Positions 44,401 through 51,650 are shown, counted from the stretch's first letter. The stretch: 64,000 nt of DNA from Nocardia rhizosphaerihabitans (GCF_014646295.1 NZ_BMNE01000004.1:248001-312000), one strand, 5' to 3'. The notes: a model not told the origin generated them from the letters alone. Translations and numbers: made by a program.

Positions 44401-44473
44401 GGACTGGGTTTCCCCCGATCTGGAGTATCGCCCCAGCTGCCCCGGCCTCCCACCTCATCCCGACGACCGCTGA
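41447..44473 (+). CDS. TIR domain - transmembrane - WD40 repeat protein
   Basis: A 1008-residue protein. Residues about 18-150 form a TIR domain (SAYDAFLSYSHADR; RVFRDATDL; SEWVDREIEYWL). Glu101 in WVDREI aligns with the NADase catalytic Glu of SARM1 (WVHKEI), so NAD cleavage is plausible. One helix (about 208-227, AVVSLVLLTILALAAAYIAV) and a linker (RQREAERQRNQAIALRLVSEAEAML) lead to about 14 WD40 repeats (320-975), enough for two propellers. ATG 41447 has GGGAG upstream. No ATPase/STAND module is present. Role unknown: signalling or cell-suicide defence are candidates. Confidence 0.88.
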   Translation: MGESMTIAADPPPGPAPISAYDAFLSYSHADRAVAAGIQKGLHRIGRRMGRLHALRVFRDATDLTASPDLWGKVAEAMDQARYCIVVLSPHSAVSEWVDREIEYWLRTRGPEQLLFVVAGGKVKWDRHTQRFDPERSTVALPVSTRPGVLPTEPLYVDVTEDAPWDPRAPLLREKLTDLAAPIHGKPKYELAGEDLREHRRFRRVRRTAVVSLVLLTILALAAAYIAVDRQREAERQRNQAIALRLVSEAEAMLGGARPRDDIRAIQQTLAAAQIAPDFDEGGLLRTLNAAAAVDKIVQTGKPYGPSRYIYDPAATAEHLRTAKPDFSIAFSPAGDRILTSGVEMRLWDAATGTRIDRVFEPEPRALRAVFSPDGGRIAATTPDNAVQIWETDTGKSAAPPLTGHRDGVNTVAFSPDGRSVASGGQDGTVRWWDIVGSRSEQFTGHDGAVHSVAFSPDGRHLVSGGEDTTVRIWNVESPTAAPETLRQHKYPVKTVAWSPDGRRIASGSSGAVRAEDHVPELGMALMLWDADTRRPMGTPLLGHEGVVSAVAFSPDSTRLASGASDNTVRLWNAETGSAEGAPLAGHAGAVMGVVFSPDDRRLASTAWDGTLRVWNIGQSSSLGAPWPADSSSPRAGYGPVLTVESDGRRLVKQDRMNASVWIVDSQTGRNIGPLADYPDDYSARAAISEDGSRVAVAGPDRSVTFYDTETGKQVGRPLTGFGEPVGALEFGARGSRLATVTTGNVVQLWNTETAAPVGGPFEGLPEVDRIALSPDGRYLAAVGDKTLRLWNTETGTPIGGPMTGHTAGFSTLEFDAAGTRLLTHSDSVRLWDVRTGVMVKELRALGIWSAAMAPDGSMFVTGEDTALRRWDTRTGEQIGPPMEGHTSMVRSLAISADSRYIVSGSGDQTLRFWDLDDGRAIGEPLHGSPGWIEEVWISGDSTIVRTRHWGYDNKSAMWTWPGPTAWTELLCDKLTFEMSRQQWSDWVSPDLEYRPSCPGLPPHPDDR

Positions 44474-44660
44474 ACCAGCGCGAGCGTGGCGGGAATCACA
44501 GCAATACGGCCTGGGGGAACCGCAGACCAGGGGCGCAGGGCGGGAATCATCAGGACTTGGGACCGCTTCGGAGAGCGTTGTCGGCAGCCTTGTTGGCACG
44601 TCAGGCTCTACTTGATGATCCAACTAGGCCATAACCGCAGGTCAACCCTGTAAATCGTGG

Positions 44661-44733
44661 TGCCCCCTGTAGGACTCGAACCTACGACCTAGTGATTAAA
44701 AGTCACCAGCTCTACCAACTGAGCTAAAGGGGC
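44661..44733 (-). tRNA. tRNA-Lys (anticodon TTT)
   Basis: Cloverleaf with acceptor GCCCCTT/AGGGGGC, D-arm AGCTCAGTTGGTAGAGCT, anticodon loop CTTTTAA and T-arm GTTCGAGTC. CCA is encoded (44658-44660). Confidence 0.97.
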
Positions 44734-44987
44734 GCGGAGGGGAGTCTAGCGGACGCCCCTCCGTCGGGCCGAATACCGGTCCCCAGCTCCGTCGTGGTGC
44801 CCGATCAACCCTGGTGGACGACGGTAACGAAGCTCCCGCCGCCGACGATTCCCGGTAAACAACTGGTACCCACCACCGTTCGCGCTTCAGGTCCCGGCAT
44901 GGTATCGAATACTGTTGTCACGCAACAGGTTTCGATGAGCAGGGGATACGTGGTCGATCAGGTGGTCCGGTGTGGGCGCGGGTCTCG

Positions 44988-45027
44988 CGACCGTCGGGCG
45001 AACAGCAGGGGGTTCGCCCGACGGTCG
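44988..45027. repeat. 16-bp perfect inverted repeat in gene-free stretch
   Basis: Arms CGACCGTCGGGCGAAC and its complement around AGCAGGGG. It lies in the 44734-45526 interval, where I see no confident gene apart from a possible 55-codon ORF. It could be a terminator or part of an untranslated RNA. Confidence 0.7.
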
Positions 45028-45186
45028 TCGGCCTGGTCAACCGGGCTGTGCGCCTACGGAATTCATAGCCGACGAAACCATTCGGGTTGCGCCTCGTTTG
45101 CTGAACTGGATAACCGAACCGGATGTTCGGATGGGTGTTCCATTTGCCGCGTGTCGGCTCGCGAATGCGGGTACGGTGATCGCCTG

Positions 45187-45354
45187 GTGAATTTCGAAAC
45201 AATCACCGGTGCTGCGTTGTTCGGCGCGCCGGTGCCGGTTGTGATGTCGAGGAATTCATCAAGGGTTCGAAGTGCCGGGGTAATCGCGAAGGATGCGCGA
45301 ACCTTCGGCAAAGGGGCAGTCGTTACCGCAGGAGGAGGCGGTTCTCACAGGTAG
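45187..45354 (+). CDS. Possible 55-residue small protein
   Basis: A frame from GTG 45187, with GGTGATC 5 nt upstream, to a TAG followed after 4 nt by a strong terminator-like hairpin. The product begins MNFETITGAALFGAPVPVVM and ends in a Gly-rich tail. I do not recognise it. The only support is the ribosome site and the adjacent hairpin; composition is not strongly coding-like. Confidence 0.25.
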   Translation: MNFETITGAALFGAPVPVVMSRNSSRVRSAGVIAKDARTFGKGAVVTAGGGGSHR

Positions 45355-45358
45355 TGGA

Positions 45359-45390
45359 GCCCGGGTGCGCCCCCTGCGGCGCACCCGGGC
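45359..45390 (+). terminator. Terminator-like hairpin upstream of the GBL-receptor-type TetR gene
   Basis: 13-bp stem GCCCGGGTGCGCC / GGCGCACCCGGGC with loop CCCTGC. It follows the possible 55-residue ORF and precedes an AT-richer promoter region. Confidence 0.65.
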
Positions 45391-45438
45391 GGGCGAACTA
45401 TACCAGCCGGCGGGGTACCGGCTTTTCTGCGAGATTTC

Positions 45439-45455
45439 ATACCGAAAGTTTGTAT
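45439..45455 (+). promoter_or_regulatory. Possible autoregulatory site of TetR
   Basis: ATAC-N9-GTAT inverted repeat (CATACCGAAAGTTTGTAT with flank) in an AT-rich patch about 70 nt before the TetR start. It resembles autoregulatory elements of gamma-butyrolactone receptors only loosely. Confidence 0.3.
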
Positions 45456-45526
45456 TAAAACCACTATTCGCGTCAACGGTCGGTTATTGATCGATGGCGG
45501 TGAGAAGGTTCGGAGGCGTTTCGAGC

Positions 45527-46198
45527 ATGGCACGGCAGCAAGAGCGGGCCCGCCGGACACGCGCGGCGATAATCAAGTCCGCGGCCGTCGAGTTCGGGAA
45601 GAGCGGATATGCCGCGGCATCGCTCAACCGCATTCTGGAAGGTTCGCGCGCGACCAAGGGCGCGATGTACTTCCACTTCGACTCCAAGGAAGATCTGGCG
45701 CGCGCGGTGCTGGAGACCGCGGTCGAGCGCTACCGCGCCTGCGCGGAACGCTGGCTGGCCCGTGCCGACCTCGGCCCGCTCGACGTGCTGCACGGGATGG
45801 TCGACGAGATCGCGCTGCGGCTCGAGCACGACACCATCGTGCAGGCCGAGTACCGGCTCGTGATCGAGCCCGACTTCCATCGCGACGCGGGCAACGGCGG
45901 CGGACGCATCGTCGGCCGCGCCACCCGGGTCCTCGCGGTGCGCGCGATCGACGACGGCCAGCTGCGCCCCGACACCGACCCCGACCGCTTCACCCGCACC
46001 CTCGCCGCGGCCCTGGCGGGCCAGCGCTATCTGGTCGACCCGATCGGCAACGGTTCGGCCGCGGACCTGCGTGCCCGCTTCGCCGAGGTGCTGGAGGTTA
46101 TTGTCGAGGCGATGGCGACCCCGGTGTGGATCCAGAACTTCCGCAGCGACGGGTGGCGCGCACAAGCACGCCTCGATGACCTCGGTTTGGGCGCCTGA
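45527..46198 (+). CDS. TetR regulator, gamma-butyrolactone receptor (ArpA/ScbR) type
   Basis: A 223-residue TetR protein. The N-terminus RARRTRAAIIKSAAVEFGKSGYAAASLNRILEGSRATKGAMYFHFDSKEDLARAVLE closely follows the ArpA/ScbR pattern (TKGALYFHF). These receptors control secondary metabolism in response to gamma-butyrolactones. No butyrolactone synthase or biosynthetic cluster lies in the window, so the ligand may be exogenous or the function may have drifted. ATG 45527 has GGAGG 11 nt upstream; ATG 45494 lacks a site. Confidence 0.8.
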   Translation: MARQQERARRTRAAIIKSAAVEFGKSGYAAASLNRILEGSRATKGAMYFHFDSKEDLARAVLETAVERYRACAERWLARADLGPLDVLHGMVDEIALRLEHDTIVQAEYRLVIEPDFHRDAGNGGGRIVGRATRVLAVRAIDDGQLRPDTDPDRFTRTLAAALAGQRYLVDPIGNGSAADLRARFAEVLEVIVEAMATPVWIQNFRSDGWRAQARLDDLGLGA

Positions 46199-46291
46199 CC
46201 AGGCGATTTGGAAGTCTGCGCACACCTGTCATAAGCTATGCGAGCTCCCAACGGAAACGTTGAAAGCCGGTCCGGAGAGATCCGGGACGAG

Positions 46292-46364
46292 CCCCCTTCG
46301 TCTAGCGGCCTAGGACGCCGCCCTTTCAAGGCGGTAGCGCGGGTTCGAATCCCGTAGGGGGTAC
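46292..46364 (+). tRNA. tRNA-Glu (anticodon TTC)
   Basis: Acceptor GCCCCCT/AGGGGGT, anticodon loop CTTTCAA and T-arm GGTTCGAATCC. Discriminator A at 46364; CCA is not encoded. Confidence 0.96.
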
Positions 46365-46393
46365 AGTCTCCGGACTGTGTAGCAGTACAGCAA

Positions 46394-46467
46394 GGCCCTG
46401 TGGCGCAGTTGGTTAGCGCGCCGCCCTGTCACGGCGGAGGTCGCGGGTTCGAGTCCCGTCAGGGTCG
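46394..46467 (+). tRNA. tRNA-Asp (anticodon GTC), first copy
   Basis: Acceptor GGCCCTG/CAGGGTC, anticodon loop CTGTCAC and T-arm GGTTCGAGTCC, discriminator G. It is base-identical to the copy at 55760-55833. Confidence 0.97.
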
Positions 46468-46525
46468 CAAGTAAGCGCCGGAGTGATCCGGCGCTTCGCG
46501 TATGGCATTCAGTACGGGTGCCTGC

Positions 46526-46599
46526 GGCCAGGTAGCTCAGTTGGTACGAGCGTCCGCCTGAAAAGCGGAAGGTCGCCGGTTCGATCCCGGCCCTGGCCA
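46526..46599 (+). tRNA. tRNA-Phe (anticodon GAA)
   Basis: Acceptor GGCCAGG/CCTGGCC, D-arm AGCTCAGTTGGTACGAGC, anticodon loop CTGAAAA and T-arm GGTTCGATCC. CCA is encoded (46600-46602). A strong terminator follows. Confidence 0.97.
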
Positions 46600-46603
46600 C
46601 CAC

Positions 46604-46641
46604 AAAATCCCCTCACCAGTTCCTGGTAGAGGGGATTTTTT
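46604..46641. terminator. Terminator after the tRNA cluster
   Basis: AAAATCCCCTCACCAG pairs with CTGGTAGAGGGGATTTT around a 3-nt loop, followed by T6 in total. The minus-strand TetR gene stops 4 nt beyond, so it may act both ways. Confidence 0.92.
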
Positions 46642-46644
46642 GCG

Positions 46645-47334
46645 TCAGTGGGTGGTGGGCATGCGCAGGGCGTTCACCCAGAGACGGGTGACGGTGTAGA
46701 CGAGGTCGTCCATGGGGCGTGCTTCGCCGTCGAGGTGGCCGTCGCCGATGACGAAGTAGTTGAAGGCGAGGCGGCTGACCATCCCCGACAGGGCGCGTGA
46801 GGTCAGCATCGGGTCCAGTTCGGGGTCGGCCAGGCCGCGTTCCTGCAGGCTCGCGATGCTGCGGGCATTGCGGTGGATGAAGGCGTCGGCGCGGTCTTGG
46901 CGCAGCTTGCTGAACTCGGGGTCGATGTTGGCGACCTGTTCGAGCAGGCCCATCAGCTTGGCGTTGCGCTTGTAGGCCTCGAAGTAGGCCCGATTGCTCG
47001 CCTCGACGATCGAGGCGGGGTCGTCGTCACCGGCGACATGCTGCATGCCGGGATGCAGCATGTCTTCCTGGGCGTGTTCGAGGATCGCCGCGAAGATCTC
47101 TTCCTTGCCGGCGAAATAGGTGTAGAAGGTGCCCGAAGAGCAGTTGGCTTCCTGGGTGATGTCGACCAGCCGGGTGTCGAGGTAACCGAGCCGCTCGAAC
47201 ACCTTGCGGCCCGCGTCGATCAGGGCCGAACGTGTCCGCAGGCCGCGCGGGGTGGCGGGCAGCTCGCGCAACAGCGAAGTGCGCGCCATCGAGGGCAGCG
47301 CGCCTTCGCCGTCGGTGTCCGCGGGTCGATCCAT
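46645..47334 (-). CDS. TetR family regulator
   Basis: A 229-residue TetR protein. The HTH is LIDAGRKVFERLGYLDTRLVDITQEANCSSGTFYTYFAGKEEIFAAIL (about 40-87), and the C-terminal ligand domain ends DDLVYTVTRLWVNALRM. ATG 47334 has no ribosome site but TATAAA lies about 14 nt upstream, which fits a leaderless transcript; ATG 47289 is an alternative. It lies just downstream of, and codirectional with, the oxidoreductase operon and may control lipid genes. Confidence 0.85.
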   Translation of the reverse strand: MDRPADTDGEGALPSMARTSLLRELPATPRGLRTRSALIDAGRKVFERLGYLDTRLVDITQEANCSSGTFYTYFAGKEEIFAAILEHAQEDMLHPGMQHVAGDDDPASIVEASNRAYFEAYKRNAKLMGLLEQVANIDPEFSKLRQDRADAFIHRNARSIASLQERGLADPELDPMLTSRALSGMVSRLAFNYFVIGDGHLDGEARPMDDLVYTVTRLWVNALRMPTTH

Positions 47335-47384
47335 GCTGTATTTATAGCGCGCGGCCGGGGTCGCGGCGCCCGGCGAGTCGCTGC

Positions 47385-48368
47385 TCAGGGGTGGAAGACG
47401 ACTCGGCCGACCGTGCTGCCGTCGCCGAGCCTGCCGAGGCCGTCGGGGACATCGGCCAGCGAAAGCCGTTCGCTGATCAGCGGTTTCAGCTGACCCGCCG
47501 CGGCCAGCCGGGTCAGTTCGGTGTGGCAGTCGCGGATGGCCTGCTGGTTGTACTGCTTGTACAAGCCCCAGTGCAGGCCGATGATCGAGTAGTTCTTGAT
47601 CAGCGCGTGGTTGAGCGCGGGCTGCGGGATGGTGCCGCCGGCGAAACCGATCACCAGGATGCGGCCCTCGAACGCGATGCACTTGGTCGACTTGGCGTAG
47701 GCGTCGCCGCCGACCGGGTCGTAGATCACGTCGGCGCCGCGCCCGCCGGTGAATTCCTTGACGATCGGCACGAAGTCCTCGGTGTGCCGGTCGATGACGA
47801 GGTCGGCGCCGAGCTCGCGGCAGTAGTCGGCCTTGTCCGGCCCGCCGACCACACCGATCACCGCCGCGCCCGCGGCCTTACCCAGCTGCACGGCGGTGCT
47901 GCCGACACCACCGGCCGCCGCGTGCACGAGCAGGGTCTCGCCTGCCCGCAGCTGGGTCCGCCGGTGCAGGGCGAACCAGCTCGTCTGATAGCCGATGCAC
48001 AGGGCGGCGGCCTCGGCGTCGTCGAGCGAATCCGGTGCGGGGAAGACATTCTCCGCGTCCAGCACCGCCAGCTCGGCGAACGCGCCGCCGGGCAAGGTCG
48101 TGGTGCCGACAACGCGATCGCCGATCGCGAACCCGGTGACACCGGCACCGACCGCGACCACCGAGCCGCACAGTTCGACACCAGGCGTGAACGGCAGCGG
48201 CGGCTTCACCTGATACTGCCCGCGGCACAGCAGCACATCCGGGAAGTTGGCCGGTGCGGCGAGCACGCGCACCAGCACCTGCCCCGGTCCGGCAACGGGA
48301 TCTTCGATGTCGTCGAGTCGCAGCACATCCCGTGGTTCGCCGAGCTCATCGACCTGCCAAGCCTTCAT
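47385..48368 (-). CDS. NADPH:quinone oxidoreductase-type (zinc-free MDR) protein
   Basis: A 327-residue medium-chain dehydrogenase/reductase of the quinone oxidoreductase class. The GroES-like N-terminal half is followed by a nucleotide-binding motif LVHAAAGGVGSTAVQLGKAAGA (about 143-164), where AxxGxxG replaces GxGxxG. There are no zinc-ligand cysteines. It probably reduces a quinone or enoyl/keto intermediate with NADPH. AAGGG precedes ATG 48368. Last gene of the SDR-ACAD-APH operon; start lies 14 nt after the previous stop. Confidence 0.88.
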   Translation of the reverse strand: MKAWQVDELGEPRDVLRLDDIEDPVAGPGQVLVRVLAAPANFPDVLLCRGQYQVKPPLPFTPGVELCGSVVAVGAGVTGFAIGDRVVGTTTLPGGAFAELAVLDAENVFPAPDSLDDAEAAALCIGYQTSWFALHRRTQLRAGETLLVHAAAGGVGSTAVQLGKAAGAAVIGVVGGPDKADYCRELGADLVIDRHTEDFVPIVKEFTGGRGADVIYDPVGGDAYAKSTKCIAFEGRILVIGFAGGTIPQPALNHALIKNYSIIGLHWGLYKQYNQQAIRDCHTELTRLAAAGQLKPLISERLSLADVPDGLGRLGDGSTVGRVVFHP

Positions 48369-48382
48369 GCTGAATCCCTTCG

Positions 48383-49414
48383 CTAGATTCCCGCGTCGTC
48401 GGCGACGTCGCAGGCCAGACGCACCACGGCGTCGATTCGTTCGATGGTCGGCGTGCCCGCGGCTGCCTTGTTCATCGGGTTGTCCTGTGCCCGTCGCAGC
48501 ACACCTTCGGCGATGATCGCGAGCTTCCACAGCCCGAGGACATGCCAGTACCGCAGCGCGGCCGGGTCGCGGCCGGTCAGCTCGAGGTACATCCGCGACA
48601 TCTCGGCGCGGTCCGGGAACCCGTCGAGCGCGGAGGCGGGAAAGTCACCGCCGATGACTTCGCCCGGCTCGGCCCAGTAGGCGAGCATGCTGCCCATGTC
48701 GGCCAGCGGATCACCGAGGGTGGACAGCTCCCAGTCCAGCGCGGCCGTCACCGCACCCGTGTCGCGCGAGGTGATGATATTGCGCAGATGGAAGTCGCCG
48801 TGCACCAGGCACACCTCGTGCTGCTCGGGCACCGCGGCGGCGAGTCTGCGGGTGAGCTCGTCGATCTCGGGCAGCTCCCTGGTCTTGGAGTGCTCCCACT
48901 GCCCGCTCCAGCGCTTGAGCTGCCGCGGCGCGTACGGCTTGTGACTGGCGAGATCGGCCAGCCCGACGGCCGCCGGATCGACAGCGTGGATCCGGGCCAG
49001 GGTGGCCGTCAGCGATTCCGCGATCGCCCTGCGTCGCTGCGCAGTGAGCGACCGCGCGATCGGCATGGTGTCGATCACCTGCCCGTCCACGAACTCCATC
49101 AGTACCAGCGGCGCCTCGACGAGCGCCGGATCGGCGAGCACGCCGAAGATCCGCGGCACCGGCACCTCGGTGTGCTCGAGCGCGGCGATGATCCGCGCCT
49201 CCCGCACCACATCGTGGGCCGAGGCCAGCAGCTCACCGAGCGGCGGCCTGCGCAGCACCCACCGGCGCCCGGCCGCGTCGCTGACCAGATAGGTGAGATT
49301 CGACTGCCCGAGCCCGATCCGGTCGAATCGCAGCCGCCCCGCGTACTCGATGCCGAGCGTGCCCAACCACCGAGTCACCGTGTCGGGATCGACTCCGACG
49401 ACAACCTCAGACAC
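48383..49414 (-). CDS. APH-fold phosphotransferase (ACAD10/11 kinase-like)
   Basis: A 343-residue kinase-like protein. The ATP-side loop is GLGQSNLTYLV, the catalytic loop LVHGDFHLRNII (HxDxxxxN) and the metal site ALDWELSTLGDPLADMG. It matches the family annotated as aminoglycoside phosphotransferase but found beside acyl-CoA dehydrogenases, like the N-terminal kinase of ACAD10/11 and LvaA, which phosphorylate 4-hydroxyacyl-CoA. GTG 49414 overlaps the stop of the degraded SDR. Drug-resistance activity is not implied. Confidence 0.88.
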   Translation of the reverse strand: MSEVVVGVDPDTVTRWLGTLGIEYAGRLRFDRIGLGQSNLTYLVSDAAGRRWVLRRPPLGELLASAHDVVREARIIAALEHTEVPVPRIFGVLADPALVEAPLVLMEFVDGQVIDTMPIARSLTAQRRRAIAESLTATLARIHAVDPAAVGLADLASHKPYAPRQLKRWSGQWEHSKTRELPEIDELTRRLAAAVPEQHEVCLVHGDFHLRNIITSRDTGAVTAALDWELSTLGDPLADMGSMLAYWAEPGEVIGGDFPASALDGFPDRAEMSRMYLELTGRDPAALRYWHVLGLWKLAIIAEGVLRRAQDNPMNKAAAGTPTIERIDAVVRLACDVADDAGI

Positions 49415-49529
49415 CGAGCGACGCTCCACTCCGGAACAGTGGCGCGTCACCGAGACGCTGCCCGCCGTCGATCACCATGACCTCACCGGTGACGATGGCG
49501 GTGCGGCCGGTCAGGTCGAGTCCGGTCAT
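49407..49529 (-). pseudogene. SDR gene with large in-frame internal deletion (40 codons left)
   Basis: The frame starts at an ATG overlapping the acyl-CoA dehydrogenase stop (TGATG) with MTGLDLTGRTAIVTG, an SDR N-terminus. It jumps at once to EVMVIDGGQRLGDAPLFRSGA, an SDR C-terminus. About 200 residues, including the YxxxK active site, are missing without a frame change. Both edges would encode V-T-G (GTCACCGG), which suggests recombination at short homology. It keeps its overlaps with both neighbours, so translation coupling to the APH gene survives. Confidence 0.85.
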
Positions 49530-50749
49530 CAGTTGCTCTCCTTGCTGCGGTACTTCCCCAGTTCCTGGCGCGCGATGGCGCGCTTGTGCACCTCGTCGGG
49601 GCCGTCGGCCAGGCGCAGGGTGCGCAGCTGAGCCCAGGCCATGGCGAGCGGGAAGTCGTCGGTGACGCCACCGGCGCCGTGCACCTGGATCGCCCGGTCG
49701 AGGACCTTGAGCGCGATGGTCGGCGCGGCGACCTTGATCGCGGCGATCTCGGTGCGCGCCGCCTTGTTGCCGACGGTGTCCATCAGGTGCGCGGCCTTGA
49801 GCGTGAGCAGCCGGATCATCTCGATCTCGATGCGCGACTCGGCGATCCAGTCCTGGATATTGGCGTTCTCGGCGATCGGCTTGCCGAAGGTGACCCGCGA
49901 CTGCGCCCGCTTGCACATCATCTCCAGCGCGCGTTCGGCCATGCCGATGCTGCGCATGCAGTGGTGGATGCGGCCGGGTCCGAGCCGGGCCTGGCTGATC
50001 GCGAAACCCTCGCCCTCACCCTTGAGCACGTCGGTGGCGGGCACCCGCACGTCGGCGAAGTCGATCTCGGCGTGGCCCTCGCGTTCGTGGTAGCCGAACA
50101 CGGGCAGCCCGCGCAGGATCGTGACACCCGGCGCGTCGATCGGGACGACCATCATGGACTGCTGCCGGTGCGGCGCTGCCTGCGGATCGGTCTTGCCCAT
50201 CACGATCAGCACCCGGCAGTTCGGGTGCAAGGCATTGGTGGCGAACCACTTTCGCCCGTTGAGCACGTACTCGTCGCCGTCCCGCACCATCGACAGTTCG
50301 ACATTGGTGGCGTCGGAGCTGGCCACACCCGGTTCGGTCATCGCGAACGCCGAGGCCATGGTCCCGTCGAGCAGCGGTTCGAGGTACTTCTTCTTGTGCT
50401 CCTCGGTGCCGAACAGCTCGAGCACCTCCATGTTCCCGGTGTCGGGGGCATTGCAGTTGCAGGCCTCCGACGCGAGATGGCTGCGGCCCATGATCTCGGC
50501 CAGCGGCGCGTATTCGAGGTTGGTCAGGCCGGGGCCGCGACCGGGATGCGGATGGAAGAGGTTCCACAGGCCGCGCCGCTTGGCCTCGGCCTTGAGCTCT
50601 TCGAGGATCGGCGGCTGGAAGTGCGGGTTGCCCGCGGCGCGCATCTGCTCGTCGTAGACGGCTTCGGCCGGATAGACGTGCGTGTCCATGAAATCGAGCA
50701 GGTCGGCGCGGTACTTCTCGGCGCGCTCGGACAGATCGAACAGCGACAT
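49529..50749 (-). CDS. Acyl-CoA dehydrogenase (ACAD10/11-like)
   Basis: A 406-residue FAD-dependent acyl-CoA dehydrogenase. Motifs are ASAFAMTEPGVASSDATNVE (FAD/substrate), YVLNGRKWFATNA, RVTFGKPIAENANIQDWIAESRIEIEMIRLL and VHGAGGVTDDFPLAMAWAQLRTLRLADGPDEVH. The N-terminal YPAEAVYDEQ and long loops match the ACAD10/11 branch. Together with the APH-like kinase it may convert 4-phospho-acyl-CoA to enoyl-CoA. GGAG lies 5 nt before ATG. Confidence 0.92.
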   Translation of the reverse strand: MSLFDLSERAEKYRADLLDFMDTHVYPAEAVYDEQMRAAGNPHFQPPILEELKAEAKRRGLWNLFHPHPGRGPGLTNLEYAPLAEIMGRSHLASEACNCNAPDTGNMEVLELFGTEEHKKKYLEPLLDGTMASAFAMTEPGVASSDATNVELSMVRDGDEYVLNGRKWFATNALHPNCRVLIVMGKTDPQAAPHRQQSMMVVPIDAPGVTILRGLPVFGYHEREGHAEIDFADVRVPATDVLKGEGEGFAISQARLGPGRIHHCMRSIGMAERALEMMCKRAQSRVTFGKPIAENANIQDWIAESRIEIEMIRLLTLKAAHLMDTVGNKAARTEIAAIKVAAPTIALKVLDRAIQVHGAGGVTDDFPLAMAWAQLRTLRLADGPDEVHKRAIARQELGKYRSKESN

Positions 50750-50774
50750 GAGTACTCCAGGGAGTCGAGGGGTG

Positions 50775-51596
50775 TCAGCGGGTTTCGGCCAGCAGGGCGG
50801 CCTGGTAGCGGCGCATCCCGCGCAGCCAGCGGTCGTAGTCGGCGCCCTTGTTGCGGTACATCTCCAGCACCTGCGGGTGCGGCAGGATCAGGAACTGCTC
50901 GGCCGCGATGGACTCGAGCACGATCTCGGCCACCTCGGCGGGTTCGAGGACTTCGCCCGCCGACACGACCGCGCGGGTGGCGGCGGCCCCGAGCGGTTCG
51001 CCCGACTCCTGCCCGGCATACAGCAGCGCGGTGTTCACGCCCATCGGGCACAGGCAGCTGACCCGAATGCCCTGGTCGCCATAGGTGACATTGAGCCATT
51101 CGGCGAATCCGACCGCGGCGTGCTTGCTCACCGAGTAGGTGGCCGAGCCGATCTGGGTCAGCAGGCCGGCGGCCGAGGCGGTGCTCACGAAGTAGCCTTC
51201 GCCGCGGTCGAGCCACTGGGGGACGAGCAGTTGCGCGGCGCGGATGTGCGCGCGCAGGTTCACCGCGAGCGAGAGATCCCAGTCGCTCTCGGTGGCGTCG
51301 AGTCCGGGCGCGCCGACCACGCCGGCATTGGCGAAGTACAGATCGACGGGGCCGAAGTGCTGCTCCGCCAACGCGATCAGGCCCTGGATGGCGGCGGTGT
51401 CGGCGGCGTCGGCGCCCGCGCCCACGGTCGCGTCCGGGTGGTCGGCATTGATTCGCGCCGAGACGGCGAGTGCGGCCGCTTCGTCGAGGTCGGCGACGAT
51501 CACACGCGCGCCCGCCGCGGCGAGGGCGGTGGCCAGTGCGGCCCCGATCCCTGCGCCGCCGCCGGTCACGATGGCCACCTTCTGTGCAACTCTCAC
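50775..51596 (-). CDS. Short-chain dehydrogenase/reductase
   Basis: A 273-residue SDR. The N-terminal TGGGAGIGAALATALAAAGARVIVADLD binds NAD(P), followed by NAG and the catalytic YSVSK (about residue 150). The C-terminal region LRGMRRYQAALL is typical of fatty-acid-linked SDRs. It is intact, unlike the remnant downstream. GTG 51596 has AAGGA 8 nt upstream; the longer M start has none. First gene of the operon behind the operator at 51633. Confidence 0.9.
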   Translation of the reverse strand: MRVAQKVAIVTGGGAGIGAALATALAAAGARVIVADLDEAAALAVSARINADHPDATVGAGADAADTAAIQGLIALAEQHFGPVDLYFANAGVVGAPGLDATESDWDLSLAVNLRAHIRAAQLLVPQWLDRGEGYFVSTASAAGLLTQIGSATYSVSKHAAVGFAEWLNVTYGDQGIRVSCLCPMGVNTALLYAGQESGEPLGAAATRAVVSAGEVLEPAEVAEIVLESIAAEQFLILPHPQVLEMYRNKGADYDRWLRGMRRYQAALLAETR

Positions 51597-51632
51597 GATG
51601 AATTCCTTCGGTCGGTGCATCCGAACGTATTA

Positions 51633-51650
51633 GAAGTTGACGTCAACTTC
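51633..51650. promoter_or_regulatory. Operator upstream of the SDR-ACAD operon
   Basis: An 18-bp perfect palindrome GAAGTTGACGTCAACTTC, 37 nt before the SDR start. It shares the core GTTGACGTCAA with the palindrome before the TetR-carboxylase operon (55652-55673). Confidence 0.75.

Noticed and set aside
44794..45354. A 186-codon plus-strand frame after tRNA-Lys
   Set aside because: Composition is not protein-like and no start site is seen; only the last 55 codons have a plausible ribosome site and are kept as a weak candidate.
48383..49414. Aminoglycoside resistance kinase
   Set aside because: The APH fold is present, but the operon with an ACAD10/11-like dehydrogenase points to acyl-CoA chemistry.
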